Of a DNA stretch of 10,074 nt, positions 7,130 through 10,074 are shown one piece after another. Position 1 is the first letter of the stretch. Each line of letters opens with the position of its first letter. Source of the DNA: an uncultured Veillonella sp. (GTDB lineage Bacteria > Bacillota > Negativicutes > Veillonellales > Veillonellaceae); NCBI GenBank assembly GCA_902478055.1, contig CABSJL010000033.1:1-10074 (forward strand). The letters run 5' to 3'. The notes beneath the pieces are model-generated. The model saw only the letters and a program-made list of their open reading frames with translations. It searched no databases and had not been told where the DNA came from. Both the position numbers and the translations under genes were made by a program.

Positions 7130-7836
7130 TGGAATATATGTTAACTCGTTTAGAGTGGCTGGTTGGTCCTGATAAAATCCAAACCTTAAAAGATACGTCT
7201 GTGGCTCTCTTTGGTGTTGGCGGCGTTGGTGGCGGTGCCCTTGAGGCACTAGTTCGCGCTGGTGTGGGACGCATCGTTCTTATCGATGGCGACTCTATTG
7301 CACCAAGTAACTTAAACCGCCAAATGATTACGACTCATGACACAATTGGAGAGCGTAAGGTGGAGGTAGCAAAGGCACGAGCACTTTCTATTAATCCGGA
7401 TGTAGTGATAGAAACTCATGATATTATGTATACTGAGGAAAATTACCCTGGATTTATTCAAAGTTTGAACGTTGATTATGTAATTGATGCCATCGATATG
7501 GTAACGGCAAAACTTAATATTATTGAGGTGTGTCAACGTGAAAGCATCCCTGTTATTTCTTGTATGGGCGGCGGCAATCGCTTTTACCCTGAAAAACTTA
7601 TGATTGCTGATATCAATAAGTCTCATACATGTCCTTTGGCGCGCGTTATGCGTCGAGAACTCAAAAAACGGGGCATTAAAAAGCAATTAGTTTTATTTTC
7701 TACAGAAAAACCGACAAAACCACAGTTCCGCGGCGAAGCAACAAGCCCTGGTACATGTAGTTTTGTGCCACCAGTGGCAGGTTTTATATTAGCAGCACAT
7801 GTGTTGCGTACAATTTTGGAGGTACCTGAACAATGA
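7129..7836 (+). CDS. tcdA: tRNA threonylcarbamoyladenosine dehydratase (E1/ThiF-like)
   Basis: A 235-residue ThiF/MoeB/E1-like adenylating enzyme. TcdA dehydrates t6A37 of ANN-decoding tRNAs to the cyclic form ct6A, activating the carboxyl group with ATP. Visible features: the nucleotide-binding loop GVGGVG at 29-34, acidic residues D53/D55 after the second strand, NLNRQ at 61-65, K77, and D120-A-I-D123. The later segments CMGGGNRFYP, ADINKSHTCPLARVMRREL and SFVPPVAGF are typical of the TcdA/YgdL branch rather than ThiF or MoeB; no adjacent thiS- or moaD-like carrier gene is present, in keeping with this. The ATG overlaps the gloA stop as TAATG, implying translational coupling; the in-frame ATG at 7138 is an alternative start. 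It is slightly shorter than the E. coli protein. Confidence 0.9.
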   Translation: MEYMLTRLEWLVGPDKIQTLKDTSVALFGVGGVGGGALEALVRAGVGRIVLIDGDSIAPSNLNRQMITTHDTIGERKVEVAKARALSINPDVVIETHDIMYTEENYPGFIQSLNVDYVIDAIDMVTAKLNIIEVCQRESIPVISCMGGGNRFYPEKLMIADINKSHTCPLARVMRRELKKRGIKKQLVLFSTEKPTKPQFRGEATSPGTCSFVPPVAGFILAAHVLRTILEVPEQ

Positions 7837-8267
7837 AAAAAGCAAAAATCCATATGGCTGACGGCGGCGATATCGTAATTGAATTATTTGATAAAGAAGC
7901 TCCTGGCACAGTACAAAACTTTATTGACTTGATTAACAAAGGTTTCTACAATGGTCTTCGTTTCCACCGTGTAATCCCTGGCTTCGTAGCTCAAGGTGGT
8001 TGCCCTAACGGCAATGGTACAGGTGGTCCTGGCTACACAATTAAAGATGAATTGATTGGTAACCCACACAAACATGAACGTGGTGCATTGTCTATGGCTC
8101 ACCGTGGTCCTAATACTGGTGGTAGCCAATTCTTTATCGTATACGAACCACAACCTCATTTGGATGGTGTACACACTGTATTCGGTAAAGTAATCGAAGG
8201 TATGGACGTAGTTGATGGTATTCACCAAGGTGCCATCATGGAAACTGTTGAAGTAATCGAAGGTTAA
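7833..8267 (+). CDS. Cytoplasmic cyclophilin-type peptidyl-prolyl cis-trans isomerase
   Basis: A 144-residue single-domain cyclophilin that speeds cis-trans isomerisation of X-Pro bonds during folding. Core motifs: FHRVIPGFVAQGG with catalytic R46 plus F51 and Q54, GALSMAHRGPNTGGSQFFI at 84-102, and HLDGVHTVFGKV at 109-120. H109 occupies the place of the human cyclophilin A tryptophan (W121), as in many bacterial forms that bind cyclosporin poorly. There is no signal peptide, so it belongs to the cytosolic PpiB-like group. The start overlaps the tcdA stop (ATGA), with GGAGGT at 7818-7823 nine nt upstream. Codons are more biased (GGT, CGT, TTC, AAC frequent) than in sbcC or the following gene, suggesting higher expression. 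The next gene begins 4 nt after its stop. Confidence 0.95.
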   Translation: MKKAKIHMADGGDIVIELFDKEAPGTVQNFIDLINKGFYNGLRFHRVIPGFVAQGGCPNGNGTGGPGYTIKDELIGNPHKHERGALSMAHRGPNTGGSQFFIVYEPQPHLDGVHTVFGKVIEGMDVVDGIHQGAIMETVEVIEG

Positions 8268-8271
8268 TCTC

Positions 8272-8901
8272 ATGAATGATGTATCTATTAAACATCCAGA
8301 ATGGCTATATATCGATGTAAATGGTAAAACATCATATGGGTATGACCAAGAATGGTTCACTGATGAGTGGCAACGCTTGTCTGGTTGTGGTCCTACATCG
8401 GCATCACAAGTATTGGGTTATTCGCTATTTAGGGATGGCTTATTAGATCTGGAAACCACATCCGATCAAACGCTTGCTTTAGAACGGATGAACTTAGTTT
8501 GGAAATATGTAAAGCCACGCTTTGGTGGTGGTGTTTATAAAACGCAATGGATGGAACGTGGTCTTACTCGTTTACTAGAGGATAAAGGCCTATCTTATGA
8601 TGTACATATGTTGAATGTATCTCCATTCTGTGCATCTCGTGTAGAGGTGGAGGCTGCAGCTCAGTTTATTCATGATGCACTCGCACAAGATGTGCCTGTA
8701 GCATTTTTGAATCGTCATAAGGGCAAAGAGAAAGCTCTTTATACATGGCATTGGGTTCCAATTCACAAGATATTTATGGATGGCGATGATATTCGTTGTG
8801 GTATCTTTGATGAAGGTGAAATCCGTGATTTCTCATTAGCGAATTGGATGAAAGACACTATTTTAGGTGGCGGTTTCTGTTATATTAGTCGTAAAGATTA
8901 A
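8272..8901 (+). CDS. Uncharacterised C39-like (papain-fold) cysteine peptidase family protein
   Basis: This 209-residue protein has no recognised gene name. A Cys-His-Asp arrangement typical of the C39-like superfamily can be seen: SGCGPTSASQ with C39 as nucleophile at a helix start, TWHWVPI with H160 on a strand, and FDEGE with D180 as a candidate third residue (less certain), then WMKDT. The GCGPTSA motif is characteristic. Unlike most C39-like proteins, it has no signal peptide, membrane segment or ABC-transporter domain, so it should be cytosolic; activity as protease, amidase or an inactive relative is open. The start follows the cyclophilin stop by 4 nt, with GAAGG (8259-8263) inside that gene, so it is co-transcribed with tcdA and the cyclophilin. 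A hairpin follows before speE. Confidence 0.7.
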   Translation: MNDVSIKHPEWLYIDVNGKTSYGYDQEWFTDEWQRLSGCGPTSASQVLGYSLFRDGLLDLETTSDQTLALERMNLVWKYVKPRFGGGVYKTQWMERGLTRLLEDKGLSYDVHMLNVSPFCASRVEVEAAAQFIHDALAQDVPVAFLNRHKGKEKALYTWHWVPIHKIFMDGDDIRCGIFDEGEIRDFSLANWMKDTILGGGFCYISRKD

Positions 8902-8924
8902 GTAACAGAGCAATTAACGTAATA

Positions 8925-8961
8925 TACATACGCATCGCAATTATCTGCGGTGCGTATTGTA
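8925..8961 (+). other. Hairpin between the C39-like gene and speE
   Basis: A 12-bp stem with one G-U (8928-8939 with 8946-8957) has a 6-nt loop and can extend by three pairs past a bulge. No T run follows (GTAGTATAAAAG), and the speE ribosome site starts only 10 nt later. It may be a weak terminator, an RNA processing site or a speE leader element. Confidence 0.55.
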
Positions 8962-8983
8962 GTATAAAAGTAGGAGGTACTAC

Positions 8984-9823
8984 ATGAGTCAATGGATTAC
9001 AGAGGAACAAACTCCTCATTTACGTCTTAGCGCTGAAGCAGAAGAGGTATTATACTCTGGTGAATCTGAGTTCCAAAAAATTGAAGTATTTAAATCAAAA
9101 GAGTACGGTACGATGCTCGCATTAGATGGTGTATTCCAAACGTCTGAGCGTGAAGAATTCATCTACCATGAAATGATGAGTCATGTTCCATTGTTTTTAC
9201 ATCCAAATCCTGAACGTGTACTAATCATCGGTGGCGGTGATGGTGGCGTAGCTAGAGAATGTGTACGTCATGATTGTGTAAAAGAAGTAACAATGGTCGA
9301 AATCGATGGTAAAGTTGTAGAGTTAGCTAAACAATACTTACCAACTATTGCTAAAGCTATGATTGAAAACCATCCAAAATTAACTGTAAAAATTGGTGAT
9401 GGTATCGGATTTATGGCGGAAGCAGAAGATTACTATGATGTAATTATTGTAGACTGCTCTGATCCAATTGGACCTGGTGAAGGTTTATTTACTGAAGAAT
9501 TCTATAAGAATACATTAAAAGCGCTCAAAAAAGATGGCTTATTTGTACAACAAACAGAATCTCCTATGTTGCATCAACCGCTTGTTGAAAAGGTGTTTGG
9601 TTATGTAAATAATCACTTCCCAATTGCGCGTTTATATACTGCGTTTATTCCAATTTATCCTGCAGGTATGCATTGCTTTACATTGGGTTCCAAAATATTT
9701 GACCCATTAACATGGACACCAAATCGTGAACAAAACTTTGAAACTAAGTATTATAATGCTGAAATTCAAAAGGCTGCCTTTGCTTTACCAAATTTTGTAA
9801 AAAACTATTTGCCAACTAAGTAA
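8984..9823 (+). CDS. speE: Spermidine synthase (polyamine aminopropyltransferase)
   Basis: A 279-residue cytoplasmic enzyme that transfers the aminopropyl group of decarboxylated S-adenosylmethionine to putrescine, giving spermidine and methylthioadenosine. A short N-terminal beta domain is followed by a Rossmann methyltransferase-like domain. Landmarks: LDGVFQTSEREEFIYHEM (47-64), GGGDGGVARE (83-92), VEID (105-108, E106 contacting the nucleoside) and VDCSDPIGPGEGLF (156-169, with D157 and D160 in the active site). The ending ETKYYNAEIQKAAFALPNFV closely resembles the Bacillus SpeE ending. TAGGAGGT (8971-8978) lies 5 nt before the ATG. No speD, speA or agmatinase gene is adjacent, so the decarboxylated SAM and putrescine must come from elsewhere. 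It is followed by a strong terminator and is probably the last gene of its transcript. Confidence 0.96.
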   Translation: MSQWITEEQTPHLRLSAEAEEVLYSGESEFQKIEVFKSKEYGTMLALDGVFQTSEREEFIYHEMMSHVPLFLHPNPERVLIIGGGDGGVARECVRHDCVKEVTMVEIDGKVVELAKQYLPTIAKAMIENHPKLTVKIGDGIGFMAEAEDYYDVIIVDCSDPIGPGEGLFTEEFYKNTLKALKKDGLFVQQTESPMLHQPLVEKVFGYVNNHFPIARLYTAFIPIYPAGMHCFTLGSKIFDPLTWTPNREQNFETKYYNAEIQKAAFALPNFVKNYLPTK

Positions 9824-9840
9824 ATAATATGTATAATAGG

Positions 9841-9890
9841 GGAGCACCATTCGTAAGGTATAACTTATGAATGTGCTTCCTTATTTTTAT
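9841..9890 (+). terminator. Intrinsic terminator of speE
   Basis: A long hairpin (9841-9857 with 9864-9880) with two single-base bulges, a 6-nt GTATAA loop and a TTATTTTTAT tract directly after, 17 nt past the speE stop. Confidence 0.88.
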
Positions 9891-9922
9891 GAGGAGAAAG
9901 AGTTTATATTAGGGATAACGCA

Positions 9923-9965
9923 CTTTTTTATTTTATTTGTAAAAGTTAAATGAAATTGAGAAAAA
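9923..9965 (+). promoter_or_regulatory. AT-rich UP-element-like tract before the tRNA promoter
   Basis: T- and A-tracts (CTTTTTTATTTTATTTG, then AAAAG and GAGAAAAAGG) lie just upstream of the -35. This is the position of RNA polymerase alpha-subunit contacts in strong stable-RNA promoters. No gene is seen between speE and the tRNA. Confidence 0.4.
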
Positions 9966-9969
9966 GGTG

Positions 9970-9998
9970 TTGACACAAATCTCTAGAACAGATATAAT
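9970..9998 (+). promoter_or_regulatory. Consensus sigma70 promoter of the tRNA-His transcript
   Basis: TTGACA (9970-9975), a 17-nt spacer and TATAAT (9993-9998): both hexamers and spacing match the consensus exactly, fitting a stable-RNA promoter. The start is expected near 10005. Confidence 0.93.
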
Positions 9999-10009
9999 TC
10001 TCTTTGTTA

Positions 10010-10026
10010 CGAAGACAACGTCTTCG
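10010..10026 (+). other. Leader hairpin upstream of tRNA-His
   Basis: CGAAGAC-AAC-GTCTTCG is a perfect 7-bp stem with a 3-nt loop. It begins about 5 nt after the predicted start and ends 13 nt before the mature tRNA 5' end. There is no T run, so it is not an intrinsic terminator. It would be removed by RNase P with the leader. Confidence 0.65.
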
Positions 10027-10039
10027 ATACCTACAAGGT

Positions 10040-10074
10040 GGTGGGTATGGTGAAGCGGTTAACACGGCGGATTG
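10040..10074 (+). tRNA. tRNA-His (GTG anticodon inferred), 5' half, cut by window end
   Basis: The acceptor strand GGTGGGTA includes the extra 5' G (G-1, position 10040) typical of tRNA-His. T8 and G9 follow, then D-arm GTGA..ACAC with AAGCGGTTAA in the loop, and the 5' anticodon stem GCGGA. The window ends at T32 T33 G34, so the first anticodon base is G, consistent with GTG. Close agreement with Bacillus-type tRNA-His supports the call; the other half is outside the window. Confidence 0.87.

Noticed and set aside
7312..7686. 124-codon antisense frame inside tcdA
   Set aside because: The sense strand carries the conserved E1-like motifs; the antisense translation shows no family features.
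7884..8360. 158-codon antisense frame across the cyclophilin gene
   Set aside because: The sense strand encodes a textbook cyclophilin with all motifs; the antisense product has no recognisable domain and no ribosome site, so it is a codon-bias shadow.
8963..8968. TATAAA as the -10 of a speE promoter
   Set aside because: A start from it would fall inside or after the ribosome binding site, and no -35 lies at a suitable distance.

Overview
The window is an ordinary-looking, AT-rich bacterial chromosome segment with every recognisable gene on the + strand. Strong AGGAGG-type ribosome binding sites, sigma70-type promoters, a PerR-type regulator and a Bacillus-like spermidine synthase point to a Firmicute. 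The overall gene style resembles an anaerobic Negativicute such as Veillonella, but that placement is inference from protein character and not from a search. I see no mobile element, CRISPR array, phage gene or recognisable defence island.

Layout: (1) 1-561, the 3' end of a DEAD-box RNA helicase gene with an Arg/Asp-rich tail, closed by a strong intrinsic terminator. (2) 589-1164, a perR-like peroxide-sensing repressor with its own promoter, a Fur/PerR-type operator-like palindrome right after the -10 and a long hairpin downstream. (3) 1248-6675, DNA repair: nfo (endonuclease IV), preceded by an 8-bp tandem repeat array, then sbcD and sbcC (Mre11/Rad50-type nuclease complex) joined stop-to-start. 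(4) 6755-8901, four tightly packed genes: a glyoxalase-I-like enzyme, tcdA (tRNA ct6A formation), a cytoplasmic cyclophilin and an uncharacterised C39-like cysteine peptidase-fold protein. (5) 8984-9890, speE (spermidine synthase), with a hairpin before it and a terminator after it. (6) 9923-10074, an AT-rich tract, a consensus promoter, a leader hairpin and the first half of a tRNA-His gene cut by the window edge.

Functionally the first half reads as oxidative stress and DNA damage: PerR senses peroxide, endonuclease IV removes oxidised and abasic lesions, and SbcCD processes hairpins and blocked ends. The second half is housekeeping: methylglyoxal detoxification, tRNA modification, protein folding and polyamine synthesis. 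No whole system here looks undescribed. The items most worth a second look are the putative PerR operator, the octanucleotide array before nfo, the lysine/serine-rich insertion in SbcD, and the cytoplasmic C39-like protein coupled to the cyclophilin.
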